From positions 434,001 to 498,000 of the forward strand of contig NZ_AP025183.1 in NCBI RefSeq assembly GCF_020885975.1: a stretch of 64,000 bases of DNA, read 5' to 3'. A program made the translations under genes and the position numbers. Origin of the DNA: Flavobacterium ammonificans. GTDB lineage: Bacteria > Bacteroidota > Bacteroidia > Flavobacteriales > Flavobacteriaceae. Position 1 is the first letter of the stretch. Each line of letters opens with the position of its first letter. Shown piece after piece: positions 1-8,960 of this stretch. The notes beneath the pieces are model-generated. The model did not search any database, was not told the DNA's origin, and saw only the letters and a program-made list of their open reading frames with translations.

Positions 1-68
1 CACAAACTTAACCTTCCATTGTTAATGGTAGTATAAATATAACTTTAGATTTGTTGTCTTTAATTTTA

Positions 69-86
69 TTTAGACGAAATCCTAAA
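69..86 (-). promoter_or_regulatory. Candidate iron-type operator at left edge
   Basis: The sequence holds TTTAG and CTAAA as inverted halves eight bases apart. On the minus strand it continues as GTCTAAATAAAATTAA, which is the same string found in the promoter of the TonB-dependent receptor at the right end of the window. A possible minus-strand -7 box (TAAGTTTG, positions 10-3) and a palindrome CCATT-GTT-AATGG (16-28) follow, so the box would serve a gene lying left of the window. Which gene that is cannot be seen here. Confidence 0.35.
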
Positions 87-112
87 AAAATCGACAAACG
101 GTATTTTTTAGC

Positions 113-2011
113 TTAATACGCGCGCGCATCTTTTCCTTCGTAGAAATTCATAAAAGCACGATTGACTACTCGGTTCCCACCTGGTGTTGGATAGTCTCCA
201 GTGAAATACCAGTCCCCTAGATTTTTCGGGCAAGCAATATGTAAATCTTCTACCGTTTGGAAAATAATTTTTACCTCGGCATTTATTTCTGGAGAGCTCA
301 ACATCTCTGCAATTTTATCTGAGATTTCCTGAGGTGTAAATGGCTCATAAATTGCAGTAACATAATTCACCACTTCCGCATCTATAAAGTTTTCTTGCGC
401 TTTACACTTAGTATAAACTTCATCAACAATAGAGTATAAATTACGCTCTTTTAATAATTCTAAAGCTGCTCTAAAAGCCACTAGGCCTTCTAGTTTTGCC
501 ATATCAATTCCGTAACAGTCTGGATAACGAATTTGTGGTGCCGATGACACAATCACAATACGTTTTGGTTTCAAACGATCCATCATTTTAATGATACTCA
601 TTTTCAGAGTAGTCCCTCTAACAATACTATCGTCAATAATGACCAAATTATCCGTTGGTTTTATCACCCCATAAGTTACATCATAAACGTGAGCAACTAA
701 ATCGTCACGACTACTATCTTCTGTAATAAACGTTCTTAACTTAGCATCTTTAATCGCTACTTTCTCAGTACGAATTTTAACTTTTAAAAGCTCTTGTAAA
801 GTTTGCGCTGTTAACGTATTTCTGTTTTTTAAAATGTAATCATTTTTTCTTTGGTTCAAGAAATCTTGAGCCGCTTCCACTAATCCGTAGAAAGACGTTT
901 CAGCAGTATTTGGAATATACGAAAATACCGTATTATCAGTATCTTGATCTATCGCATTTAATACTGAAGGCAAGATTAATTTACCAAGTGTTTTGCGTTC
1001 TTGATAAATTTCAGCATCACTTCCTCTAGAGAAATAAATTCGTTCAAACGAACACGCTTTCTTAACGGTAGGTGCTAAAATTTGATTTAAGGAAATGTTT
1101 CCGTTTTTCTTAATAATCAACGCATTTCCTGGTTCAATTTCTTGAACGCTTTCAAAAGGAACGTTAAATACTGTTTGGATAACTGGTCGTTCTGAAGCTA
1201 CTACTACTACTTCATCATCTTGGTAATAATACGCTGGGCGAATTCCAGCTGGATCTCTAAACACAAAAGCATCTCCGTGTCCCAAAAGTCCTGCCATCGC
1301 ATAACCCCCATCTAAATTTTTAGAAGCACGAGTTAAAATTCGGGCAACATCTAATTTCTCAGCAATAACCGGTGACGCCTCTCTTTTATTTAAGCCGGCA
1401 TTTTTACATTCTTGATACAAATCGGTTACAGCATCATCTAAGAAATGTCCAATTTTTTCCATTACGGTTACCGTATCCGCCATTTCTTTTGGGTGCTGAC
1501 CCAATTCAACCAAACTTTGGAACAATTCCTTAACATTTGTCATATTAAAGTTTCCTGCCAAAATTAAGTTTCTATGCATCCAGTTATTCTGACGCAAAAA
1601 AGGATGGACACTTTCAATACTATTTTTACCAAAAGTACCATAGCGCACATGTCCTAAAAACACTTCCCCTAAATAAGGAATATTCGCTTTTTGAAGCGCT
1701 ACATCATTCGCATACTCGGGATGTGAACTCATTTCTGAGTTAATTCTTTCATTAATTTGAGCAAAAACATCTTGTATTGGTTGTGCTGCATTAGAACGCA
1801 CACGGCTGATGTATCTTTCTCCTGGCTCTACGTCTAATTTGATACTCGCAAACCCCGCTCCATCTTGACCACGATTGTGCTGCTTCTCCATCAACAGATA
1901 CATTTTTTGTATCCCGTAAAAAGCAGTTCCGTATTTTTCTTTATAAAATTCAAGCGGTTTTAAAAGCCTCACTAAGGCAATTCCACATTCGTGTTGTAAA
2001 GCGTCGCTCAT
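113..2011 (-). CDS. purF: Amidophosphoribosyltransferase (PurF-like, long Bacteroidota form)
   Basis: This enzyme family makes 5-phosphoribosylamine from PRPP and glutamine, the first step of purine synthesis. The N-terminal class II glutaminase domain has the nucleophile candidate Cys9 in HECGIAL, so removal of about eight residues would be needed to free it, and HNRGQDGAGF follows at 45-54. The PRPP-binding motif VIIDDSIVRGTT lies near residues 455-467. At 632 residues it is longer than the usual 470-510, with extra sequence between the Cys motif and the HNRGQD motif and more at the C-terminus. A pfkB gene lies upstream and is separated by a terminator. The family is clear, but a second, canonical purF elsewhere in the genome is possible. 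Confidence 0.8.
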   Translation of the reverse strand: MSDALQHECGIALVRLLKPLEFYKEKYGTAFYGIQKMYLLMEKQHNRGQDGAGFASIKLDVEPGERYISRVRSNAAQPIQDVFAQINERINSEMSSHPEYANDVALQKANIPYLGEVFLGHVRYGTFGKNSIESVHPFLRQNNWMHRNLILAGNFNMTNVKELFQSLVELGQHPKEMADTVTVMEKIGHFLDDAVTDLYQECKNAGLNKREASPVIAEKLDVARILTRASKNLDGGYAMAGLLGHGDAFVFRDPAGIRPAYYYQDDEVVVVASERPVIQTVFNVPFESVQEIEPGNALIIKKNGNISLNQILAPTVKKACSFERIYFSRGSDAEIYQERKTLGKLILPSVLNAIDQDTDNTVFSYIPNTAETSFYGLVEAAQDFLNQRKNDYILKNRNTLTAQTLQELLKVKIRTEKVAIKDAKLRTFITEDSSRDDLVAHVYDVTYGVIKPTDNLVIIDDSIVRGTTLKMSIIKMMDRLKPKRIVIVSSAPQIRYPDCYGIDMAKLEGLVAFRAALELLKERNLYSIVDEVYTKCKAQENFIDAEVVNYVTAIYEPFTPQEISDKIAEMLSSPEINAEVKIIFQTVEDLHIACPKNLGDWYFTGDYPTPGGNRVVNRAFMNFYEGKDARAY

Positions 2012-2046
2012 TGTTGTATTGTAATTGGTTGTGTTGTGTTATGTAT

Positions 2047-2072
2047 AAAAAAAGCCCCGAAAATTTCGAGGC
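2047..2072 (-). terminator. Terminator after the PfkB kinase gene
   Basis: A GCC-CGAAA / TTTCG-GGC hairpin is followed on the minus strand by a run of seven T. It lies between the pfkB stop and the purF start, so purF needs its own promoter. Confidence 0.7.
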
Positions 2073-2080
2073 ATGAGTAA

Positions 2081-3004
2081 TTATAATTGGATATCAAATT
2101 GTGTCAATGATTTGAATTGTTGCAATCTAGACACTACTTCTTTTTTATCTAAAGCTAGCATTCTTTCTGTTCCAAATTTCTCTACGCAGAACGAAGCCAA
2201 GTTGGAACCATAAATTACTGCGTTTTTCATATTTTCAAAAGACACATTTTCGCTTTGTGTAATAAATCCTGTAAATCCACCCGCGAAAGTATCTCCAGCT
2301 CCCGTTGGATCAAAAACTTCTTCTAAAGGCAATGCTGGTGCAAAAAACACTTCACCGTTATGAAATAAAAGTGCGCCGTGTTCTCCTTTTTTGATAACCA
2401 CATATTTAGGACCCATTGTATGGATTTTAGCTGCTGCTTTCACCAATGAATATTCTCCTGACAATTGTCTCGCTTCTTCATCATTGATCGTAATAACGTC
2501 GATACGTTTCATCACGTCCAATAATTCTGGTAAGGCACAATCCATCCAAAAGTTCATCGTGTCTAAAACGACCAATTTAGGTTTTACTTCCATTTGGTCC
2601 AAAACGCTGCTTTGAACTAATGGATGCAAGTTCCCCAACATCACTACATCAGCATCTTTAAAATTTTGAGGTACTTTTGGTTGGAAATCAGCCAAAACAT
2701 TCAATTCGGTTGCCAAGGTATCTCTAGAATTCAAATCGTTGTGGTACAAACCACTCCAAAAGAACGTTTTACCTCCCTTAACAATTTCAAGACCTGAAAT
2801 GTCTATATTTCTAGCCGTCAATAAATCCAAATATTCTTGTGGAAAATCGTCTCCAACTACGGAAACAATAGCTGATTGCAAATTGAAAAAAGAAGCTGAA
2901 AGACCAATATAGGTTCCAGCACCACCTAAAATTTTATCTGTTTTCCCAAAAGGAGTTTCAATAGCGTCGAAAGCAACTGTTCCAACAATCAATAATTTGT
3001 TCAT
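2081..3004 (-). CDS. PfkB-family carbohydrate/nucleoside kinase
   Basis: This is a ribokinase-fold sugar or nucleoside kinase of 307 residues. The N-terminal Gly motif GGAGTYIGLSAS and the C-terminal ATP/anion-hole motif DPTGAGDTFAGGF (about 231-243, catalytic Asp in GAGD) are both present. I chose the ATG at 3004 because homology begins there (MNKLLIVGTVAFD); the longer frame back to 3067 adds residues unlike the family. It lies between rnhA and a purF-like gene, so a purine or ribose substrate is plausible but not shown. The substrate cannot be read from sequence alone. Confidence 0.85.
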   Translation of the reverse strand: MNKLLIVGTVAFDAIETPFGKTDKILGGAGTYIGLSASFFNLQSAIVSVVGDDFPQEYLDLLTARNIDISGLEIVKGGKTFFWSGLYHNDLNSRDTLATELNVLADFQPKVPQNFKDADVVMLGNLHPLVQSSVLDQMEVKPKLVVLDTMNFWMDCALPELLDVMKRIDVITINDEEARQLSGEYSLVKAAAKIHTMGPKYVVIKKGEHGALLFHNGEVFFAPALPLEEVFDPTGAGDTFAGGFTGFITQSENVSFENMKNAVIYGSNLASFCVEKFGTERMLALDKKEVVSRLQQFKSLTQFDIQL

Positions 3005-3110
3005 TATTTTAGTTTCGAAATTAAGAGGCAAAGATAGTTTATAAGTTTTAGAGTTGCAAAGGTTCAAAGAGGCAAAGTGAAGAGAATTTTACATTCTTCA
3101 AAATGGAGTA

Positions 3111-3590
3111 TTACAACAACTTCTCGTCTTCTTTTTCGTAATATTCATCTACCGAAAGTTGCTTTTGTGCTGATGCCATTACAGCTAATTCATCACATCG
3201 CTCATTTTGAGGGTGGTTATTGTGGCCTTTAATCCATTTAAAATCGACTTGATGTTTTTTGTAAATAACTAAAAACCGTTTCCACAAATCAGGATTTTTT
3301 TTGCCTACAAAACCTTTTTTCTCCCAGCCAAAAACCCATTTTTTTTCTACGGAATCGACCACATATTTCGAATCAGAAACTACGAGAACTTTAGTATTGG
3401 GATTTTTTAATTTTTCGAGACCCACTATAACTGCTAACAATTCCATTCTGTTGTTAGTAGTATGCCTAAATCCTTCGTAAAATTCTTTTTTATACGGTTT
3501 GCCCACCCATTCCATAACCACACCATAGCCTCCAGGACCTGGATTGCCCTTGGCTGCACCATCGGTATAAATATGTACTTGATGTGACAT
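3111..3590 (-). CDS. rnhA: Ribonuclease HI
   Basis: It degrades the RNA strand of RNA-DNA hybrids. All the catalytic carboxylates are visible: Asp10 (YTDGAAKGNPG), Glu50 (NRMELLAVI), Asp73 (VVSDSKYVVD) and Asp133 (ERCDELA), with the His of KGHNNH at 123. The length of 159 residues is normal for a stand-alone bacterial RNase HI. No N-terminal hybrid-binding domain is present. It follows purN on the same strand with a spacer of about 50 bases. Confidence 0.95.
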   Translation of the reverse strand: MSHQVHIYTDGAAKGNPGPGGYGVVMEWVGKPYKKEFYEGFRHTTNNRMELLAVIVGLEKLKNPNTKVLVVSDSKYVVDSVEKKWVFGWEKKGFVGKKNPDLWKRFLVIYKKHQVDFKWIKGHNNHPQNERCDELAVMASAQKQLSVDEYYEKEDEKLL

Positions 3591-3639
3591 TAGTAGGTTA
3601 TGTGTTTATGAGGTTATTAGTTGTTATGATTGTTCCTGA

Positions 3640-4206
3640 CTATTGATTGTTCAACAATTTTTCTATCACTACTGGAAAATGTTCTTGCTCCAGTTCGTGA
3701 ATTTTAGCAGCAACTTGTTCAGGAGTATCGCCAATTAAAACCGCTACTTCTTTTTGAAAAATACTATTTCCTTCGTCATAATTTTCATTGACAAAATGAA
3801 TGGTAATTCCGGTTTCTTTTTCTTTGTTTTGAACAACAGCTTTATGAACATGCATTCCGTACATTCCTTTCCCACCGTATTTTGGCAACAAAGCAGGATG
3901 AATATTAATTATTTTATCAGGATAAGCTGCTACTATTGTTTCTGGGAATTTTAATAAAAATCCTGCAAGTACAATTAAATCAGGTTGAATTGTATTAATT
4001 TCTTGTAGTACTTTTCCTGTTTCTAAATCGTTTTTGGAAAAAATTTCAGTACCAATGTTAAAGTTTTTTGCTCTTTGAATTACCTGAGCATCGGCTTTGT
4101 TTGTGAATACTTTTACCACTTTTGCCAATTTAGAACTATCAAAATACCGAATAATATTTTCGGCATTAGTGCCTGATCCCGAGGCAAAAATTACAATTTT
4201 TTTCAT
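3640..4206 (-). CDS. purN: Phosphoribosylglycinamide formyltransferase
   Basis: It transfers a formyl group from 10-formyl-THF to GAR, the third step of de novo purine synthesis. The phosphate-binding start FASGSGTNAENI, the catalytic Asn101 and His103 in NIHPALLPKYGG, and Asp144 (YDEG) are in the expected places. The 188-residue length is typical. The gene is divergent from acpP, with about 175 bases between the two starts. In Bacteroidota purN and acpP-fabF are often neighbours. Confidence 0.95.
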   Translation of the reverse strand: MKKIVIFASGSGTNAENIIRYFDSSKLAKVVKVFTNKADAQVIQRAKNFNIGTEIFSKNDLETGKVLQEINTIQPDLIVLAGFLLKFPETIVAAYPDKIINIHPALLPKYGGKGMYGMHVHKAVVQNKEKETGITIHFVNENYDEGNSIFQKEVAVLIGDTPEQVAAKIHELEQEHFPVVIEKLLNNQ

Positions 4207-4322
4207 GTCTTCAAGCTATTTGTTATGCAAAAAAAGGGATAATAAATGGAAAAAAATAGCAATGTCAAACCTTTGTTACAATAAATTTTATATTTTCGTT
4301 TGCACATTTATTAACTAAATAG

Positions 4323-4351
4323 TTGTTTTAAAATAAAGTTTTTTATTTTTG
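4323..4351 (+). promoter_or_regulatory. acpP promoter
   Basis: TTG at 4323-4325 and TATTTTTG at 4344-4351 are spaced 18 bases apart and match the Bacteroidota -33/-7 pattern. The start codon follows about 31 bases later behind an A/T-rich leader. Confidence 0.6.
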
Positions 4352-4382
4352 CCAACAAATTAAATTTTAAAATTAAAATATT

Positions 4383-4619
4383 ATGTCAGACATTGCATCA
4401 AGAGTAAAAGCGATTATCGTAGACAAATTAGGTGTTGACGAAAACGAAGTTGTAACAGAAGCAAGCTTCACTAACGATTTAGGAGCTGACTCCTTAGATA
4501 CTGTAGAGCTTATTATGGAATTCGAAAAAGAATTTGATATTCAAATTCCAGACGATCAAGCAGAAAATATCGCTACTGTAGGTCAAGCAATCTCTTACAT
4601 TGAGGAAGCTAAAAAATAA
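4383..4619 (+). CDS. acpP: Acyl carrier protein
   Basis: This is the phosphopantetheine-carrying acidic protein of type II fatty acid synthesis. The 78 residues include the attachment motif [10 protein letters not shown] with Ser37 as the modification site. The sequence is rich in Glu and Asp, as the family requires. It is followed by fabF and rnc, the standard order in many bacteria. A weak hairpin just after the stop probably lowers read-through into fabF. Confidence 0.97.
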   Translation: MSDIASRVKAIIVDKLGVDENEVVTEASFTNDLGADSLDTVELIMEFEKEFDIQIPDDQAENIATVGQAISYIEEAKK

Positions 4620-4626
4620 TACTAAG

Positions 4627-4660
4627 ACACCCGTTTCATTTTGTCTCGGGTGTTATTATT
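4627..4660 (+). terminator. Hairpin after acpP (partial terminator)
   Basis: ACACCCG (4627-4633) pairs with CGGGTGT (4647-4653), and a T-rich but interrupted stretch follows. It would give a strong acpP transcript and a weaker acpP-fabF transcript. Confidence 0.55.
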
Positions 4661-4671
4661 TTTATTACATT

Positions 4672-4696
4672 TAAATTTGTGATTGAAATTCAATCA
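4672..4696 (+). promoter_or_regulatory. fabF promoter box with 17-base palindromic operator
   Basis: A -7-like box TAAATTTG (4672-4679) is followed directly by the perfect palindrome TGATTGAAATTCAATCA (4680-4696, eight-base arms around one A). A protein bound here would cover the transcription start. The layout and the TTGA/TCAA arms resemble MarR-type lipid regulator sites such as FabT boxes, but the regulator is unknown. Confidence 0.45.
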
Positions 4697-4711
4697 AAAC
4701 CATATAAAATC

Positions 4712-4767
4712 AACACCCACAGCTCTTTATGTACAAGCAACTTAAAGATTAAAGCGTGGGTTTTGTT
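4712..4767 (+). promoter_or_regulatory. Attenuator-like hairpin in the fabF leader
   Basis: ACCCAC near 4715-4720 pairs with GTGGGT near 4757-4762, and CTTTA/TAAAG can pair inside. A T-rich tail (TTTTGTTTGTTT) follows about 30 bases before the fabF start. It could end transcripts early or only shape the leader. Confidence 0.4.
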
Positions 4768-4793
4768 TGTTTAAAGCATTAAATACATAGACT

Positions 4794-6047
4794 ATGGAAT
4801 TACGTCGCGTTGTGGTTACTGGTTTAGGAGCACTAACTCCTATTGGGAATACCGTACAAGAATATTGGAACGGACTGATCAACGGCGTTAGTGGTGCAGC
4901 ACCTATCACTTATTTTGACGCTTCAAAATTCAAAACACAATTTGCTTGTGAATTAAAAAACTTCAATGTTGAAGATTTTATCGAAAGGAAAGAAGCCAGG
5001 AAAATGGACCGATATGCACAATATGCTATGGTCTCTTCTACAGAAGCTATGGAGGATGCTAATTTTGATTTAGAAAAGTTAGACAAAGACAGAGCTGGAG
5101 TAATTTGGGGTTCAGGAATTGGCGGTTTAGAAACCTTTCAGATTGAAGTTTTAAATTTTGCTGCAGGTGACGGAACGCCAAAATTCAATCCTTTTTTTAT
5201 CCCAAAAATGATTGGTGATATTGCCTGTGGACATATTTCAATCAAGTACGGATTTAGAGGACCTAACTTTGGAACAGTTTCTGCTTGTGCATCTTCAACT
5301 AATGCAATTATTGACGCTTTCAATTATATTCGTCTTGGTCATGCTGATGTAATGGTAACTGGTGGTTCTGAAGCCGCAGTCACTATTGCTGGAATGGGTG
5401 GTTTTAACGCCATGCATGCACTTTCTACAAGAAATGATGATCCGAAAACCGCTTCAAGACCAATGGATAAAGACCGTGATGGATTTGTACTTGGTGAAGG
5501 AGCCGGAGCTCTAATTTTAGAAGAATACGAACATGCAAAAGCACGTGGTGCCAAAATTTATTGTGAAATTGGCGGAGGCGGAATGTCAGCTGATGCGTAT
5601 CATATTACAGCGCCGCATCCAGAAGGATTAGGAGCCAGAAATGTGATGTTGAATTGTTTAAGAGATGCTGGTTTACAACCAACAGATGTTGACGGAGTTA
5701 ACATGCATGGAACTTCTACACCATTAGGAGATTTAGCAGAATCTAAAGCAATCGAACAAGTGTTTGGAGATCACGCTTACACTATGAATCTTAATTCCAC
5801 TAAGTCAATGACAGGTCACTTACTTGGTGCAGCTGGGGCTGTTGAAACTATTTCGTCTATTTTATCTTTGAAATACGGAATAATTCCTCCAACAATTAAC
5901 CATTTCACAGACGATGAGAATATCGATCCAAAACTTAACTTTACTTTTAACACAGCTCAAAAAAGAGACGTAAAAGTATTGATGAGTAATACTTTTGGTT
6001 TTGGTGGACACAATGCTTGTGTATTGGTTAAAAAATTAGACATCTAA
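4794..6047 (+). CDS. fabF: 3-oxoacyl-[ACP] synthase II
   Basis: It condenses malonyl-ACP with acyl-ACP during fatty acid elongation. The thiolase-fold catalytic triad is visible as Cys165 (VSACASSTN), His305 (NMHGTSTPLGD) and His342 (GHLLGAAGA). The 417 residues match the family. The gene lies behind acpP and nine bases ahead of rnc. Its leader holds its own promoter box, a palindromic operator and a hairpin. Confidence 0.96.
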   Translation: MELRRVVVTGLGALTPIGNTVQEYWNGLINGVSGAAPITYFDASKFKTQFACELKNFNVEDFIERKEARKMDRYAQYAMVSSTEAMEDANFDLEKLDKDRAGVIWGSGIGGLETFQIEVLNFAAGDGTPKFNPFFIPKMIGDIACGHISIKYGFRGPNFGTVSACASSTNAIIDAFNYIRLGHADVMVTGGSEAAVTIAGMGGFNAMHALSTRNDDPKTASRPMDKDRDGFVLGEGAGALILEEYEHAKARGAKIYCEIGGGGMSADAYHITAPHPEGLGARNVMLNCLRDAGLQPTDVDGVNMHGTSTPLGDLAESKAIEQVFGDHAYTMNLNSTKSMTGHLLGAAGAVETISSILSLKYGIIPPTINHFTDDENIDPKLNFTFNTAQKRDVKVLMSNTFGFGGHNACVLVKKLDI

Positions 6048-6056
6048 AATAGTACT

Positions 6057-6797
6057 ATGCGTATTATTAAAAAAATATTTAGAAAATCCCGTTCTCTTGA
6101 AGACGGGATTTTTTTTGGTGCTATTGAACAAATTTTAGGTTTCCCTCCCATAAATCTCGAGTTTTATAAAAAAGCATTTACCCATCGCTCCTCTAACATT
6201 ATTGACACTACTGGAAATCCAAGCAACTACGAACGGTTAGAATTCTTAGGAGACGCCATGTTAAGTGCCGTTATAGCCGCTTACCTTTTCGACAAAGCTC
6301 CTACTGGCGACGAAGGCTATTTAACTAAAATGCGTTCTAAAATTGTAAGTAGAGACCATCTCAATGAATTGGGCAAGGACCTAAATCTAGTTCAATTTGT
6401 AGAAAGCAAAGTCCCTGTTCAACATTTTGGTGACAACATTCATGGTAATATTTTCGAATCTTTAGTAGGCGCCATATATTTAGACCGTGGTTATGAATAC
6501 TGCGAAAAGTTCATTCAAAAAAGAGTCGTAGTTCCTTATGTCGATATAACCCGATTAGAAGGCAAAGTCATTAGTTACAAAAGTTTAGTAATTGAATGGT
6601 GCCAAAAAGAAAAGAAGCAATTCCATTTTGATATTTTTGAAGACAATGGTATTGATGGAGAACGCCTTTTTGGGGTTAAATTGAGTATTGATGAAAAAGT
6701 GGTTGCCAAAGCCCGAGCAACTTCCAAAAAGAAAGCAGAAGAAAAAGCATCCCAAAGAGCTTATTTTGCATTTCAAGAAAAAATAGACAAAAAATAA
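6057..6797 (+). CDS. rnc: Ribonuclease III
   Basis: This dsRNA endonuclease matures rRNA and turns over structured mRNA. The signature ERLEFLGDAML sits near residues 61-71, and the second acidic cluster (ESLVGAIYLDRG) provides the other metal ligands. The C-terminal third is a double-stranded-RNA-binding domain ending in a Lys-rich helix. The 246-residue length is normal. It begins nine bases after fabF and is probably cotranscribed with it. Confidence 0.95.
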   Translation: MRIIKKIFRKSRSLEDGIFFGAIEQILGFPPINLEFYKKAFTHRSSNIIDTTGNPSNYERLEFLGDAMLSAVIAAYLFDKAPTGDEGYLTKMRSKIVSRDHLNELGKDLNLVQFVESKVPVQHFGDNIHGNIFESLVGAIYLDRGYEYCEKFIQKRVVVPYVDITRLEGKVISYKSLVIEWCQKEKKQFHFDIFEDNGIDGERLFGVKLSIDEKVVAKARATSKKKAEEKASQRAYFAFQEKIDKK

Positions 6798-6910
6798 TAC
6801 AATTTCCTTCAATCTATAACGTTTTCGTTGATAATTTAACAAAAACATCAAGGTTTACAAGCGCCAAGCTACATTAGAAATAGTATATTTACACCTCATT
6901 TTGTGAAGTA

Positions 6911-7396
6911 ATGGCAATACATAAATTAGATCTTGACGAATTTGATGAAATAGATTACCATCTAATTGCTATCCACACAACATTGGAAGACTATCGATTA
7001 GCCTATTTCATTAATCAACATCTTCCAGTAAATTTAAGTAAAAGCAAAGAAGAAATTCTTATCAGTATTAAACAAGGTGATACTCAATTTTCGAGATTTT
7101 ACTTTGATGATGAAGATAATTTTATCTCTTGGAATCTGATTCAGAACAAGAATGAGGTTGTTGGGAAAAAAGAAATAACAAACCAAGATTTATTTTCAAA
7201 TAGTATTCAAGAAGTAGCCACAAAAGTGTTCTTACTTCCCGAATTGAAAAAAGTGGACTATTTTTTAAAAATAGAAAGTGACGACGATCTTCAAATAAAT
7301 GAGATTGTAAAAAACCTGAAATCAATTAAAAGTTTGTCAACTGTTTATGTGGTTGATACTGAAACTATAAAATCTAAAAACAATTTAATTTTTTAA
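6911..7396 (+). CDS. IPExxxVDY family protein
   Basis: This small Bacteroidota-restricted family of unknown function is named for its motif, which appears here as LPELKKVDYFLKI near residue 114. The protein has 161 residues, many acidic, with no signal peptide or membrane segment. It ends five bases before the pyruvate kinase start, the usual neighbour of this family, so the two are translated from one message. A role linked to pyk expression or activity is inference from position only. Confidence 0.85.
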   Translation: MAIHKLDLDEFDEIDYHLIAIHTTLEDYRLAYFINQHLPVNLSKSKEEILISIKQGDTQFSRFYFDDEDNFISWNLIQNKNEVVGKKEITNQDLFSNSIQEVATKVFLLPELKKVDYFLKIESDDDLQINEIVKNLKSIKSLSTVYVVDTETIKSKNNLIF

Positions 7397-7401
7397 TAAA
7401 A

Positions 7402-8835
7402 ATGATTAAAACAAACAAAAAAACAAAAATTGTAGCCACACTCGGACCTGCGTGTAATACAAGAGAAATCATCAAAGATATGATTGAGGCTGGAGTTAAT
7501 GTATTTAGAATAAATTTTTCGCATGCTGATTATGAAGATGTAAAAGAACGAATTAGTATTATTCGCAGCATTAATGAAGAGTGCGGTTATACAACTGGAA
7601 TTCTTGCTGATTTACAAGGACCTAAACTTCGTGTTGGTGTAATGGAAGAAGGAGTTGTTGTTAACGATGGTGACTTAATTACTTTCACAACTGCTGAAGA
7701 TATCATTGGGACCAAAGAACGTGTTTTCATGAAATACCAAAACTTTCCAAACGATGTAAATCCAGGAGAAAGAATTTTGTTAGATGATGGAAAATTACTT
7801 TTTGAAATTGTGTCTACGGATAAAAAAACAGAGGTAGTTGCGAAAGTGATCCAAGGTGGTGAATTAAAGTCTAAAAAAGGGGTTAACCTTCCAAATACTA
7901 AAATTTCACTTCCAGCAATGACTGAAAAAGATATTGCTGACGCTATTTTTGCAATTGGACAACAAGTAGACTGGATTGCGCTTTCATTCGTGAAAACACC
8001 TAGAGACTTGCAAGACCTTCAAGAATTAATTGCGGAGCATTCAGAATTTAAAATTCCAATTATTGCCAAAATCGAAATGCCAGAAGCATTAGAAAACATG
8101 GACAAAATTGTGGCTTATTGCGACGCTTTAATGGTGGCTCGTGGAGATTTAGGGGTTGAACTTCCTGCTCACGAAGTGCCATTGGTACAAAAAGAATTAA
8201 TTGTAAGAGCTAAAACCGCGCGTATCCCAGTTATTGTGGCAACACAAATGATGGAAACAATGATTACTAGTTTAACTCCTACTCGTGCCGAAGTAAATGA
8301 TGTGGCTAACTCGGTTATGGACGGTGCTGATGCAGTAATGCTTTCTGGAGAAACTGCAGCAGGGAATTATCCTGTTCAAGTAATCCAAAAAATGACACAA
8401 ATTATAGAAGCGGTAGAAGATTCTCCGCTAATTAAAGTGCCACAAAACACACCGCAAGTTAGAACGAATCGTTTTATTACTAAAACCATTTGTCAACATG
8501 CCGCTCAAATGGCTAACGTAATCAAAGCAAAAGCAATTTGTACTTTAACTAATAGTGGGTATACTGCTTTCCAAATTTCATCTTGGAGACCTTCAGCTCA
8601 TATTTTAGTTTTTACATCTAACAAAAGAATCTTAACTCAATTGAACTTATTGTGGGGAGTTAAATCTTTCTACTATGCTAAATCAGTGAGTACAGATGAT
8701 ACTGTAACGGATGTAAATGAAATTGCAAGACAAAAAGGATTTGTAGAGAAAGGAGATTTCTTAATCAACCTAGCAGCAATGCCTGTAACAGATAAAGGAA
8801 TGGTAAACACCTTAAGAGTTTCTGAAATAGAATAA
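7402..8835 (+). CDS. pyk: Pyruvate kinase
   Basis: It catalyses the last step of glycolysis, phosphoenolpyruvate plus ADP to pyruvate plus ATP. The N-terminal motif KIVATLGPACNT, the active-site segment IPIIAKIEMPEAL with its catalytic Lys, and DALMVARGDLGVELP are all present. The 477 residues fit the core enzyme with its regulatory C-terminal domain and no extra PEP-utiliser domain. A strong terminator closes the unit. Confidence 0.96.
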   Translation: MIKTNKKTKIVATLGPACNTREIIKDMIEAGVNVFRINFSHADYEDVKERISIIRSINEECGYTTGILADLQGPKLRVGVMEEGVVVNDGDLITFTTAEDIIGTKERVFMKYQNFPNDVNPGERILLDDGKLLFEIVSTDKKTEVVAKVIQGGELKSKKGVNLPNTKISLPAMTEKDIADAIFAIGQQVDWIALSFVKTPRDLQDLQELIAEHSEFKIPIIAKIEMPEALENMDKIVAYCDALMVARGDLGVELPAHEVPLVQKELIVRAKTARIPVIVATQMMETMITSLTPTRAEVNDVANSVMDGADAVMLSGETAAGNYPVQVIQKMTQIIEAVEDSPLIKVPQNTPQVRTNRFITKTICQHAAQMANVIKAKAICTLTNSGYTAFQISSWRPSAHILVFTSNKRILTQLNLLWGVKSFYYAKSVSTDDTVTDVNEIARQKGFVEKGDFLINLAAMPVTDKGMVNTLRVSEIE

Positions 8836-8851
8836 CAAGTCTATTATATTT

Positions 8852-8883
8852 AAAAAAAGCCCTCTACAAGAGGGCTTTTTTAT
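8852..8883 (+). terminator. pyk terminator
   Basis: AGCCCTC pairs with GAGGGCT around a five-base loop, with an A run before and a T run after. This is a strong intrinsic terminator 17 bases after the pyk stop. Confidence 0.9.
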
Positions 8884-8931
8884 TGTAAAAATTTTATGAA
8901 TATTTAAACATTTTCATATCAAAATAAATTT

Positions 8932-8939
8932 TACTTTTG
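8932..8939 (+). promoter_or_regulatory. -7 box of the Bax-inhibitor-like gene
   Basis: TACTTTTG fits TAnnTTTG and lies 21 bases before the start codon. Confidence 0.5.
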
Positions 8940-8960
8940 AAGTACTAAATCTAAATTATT

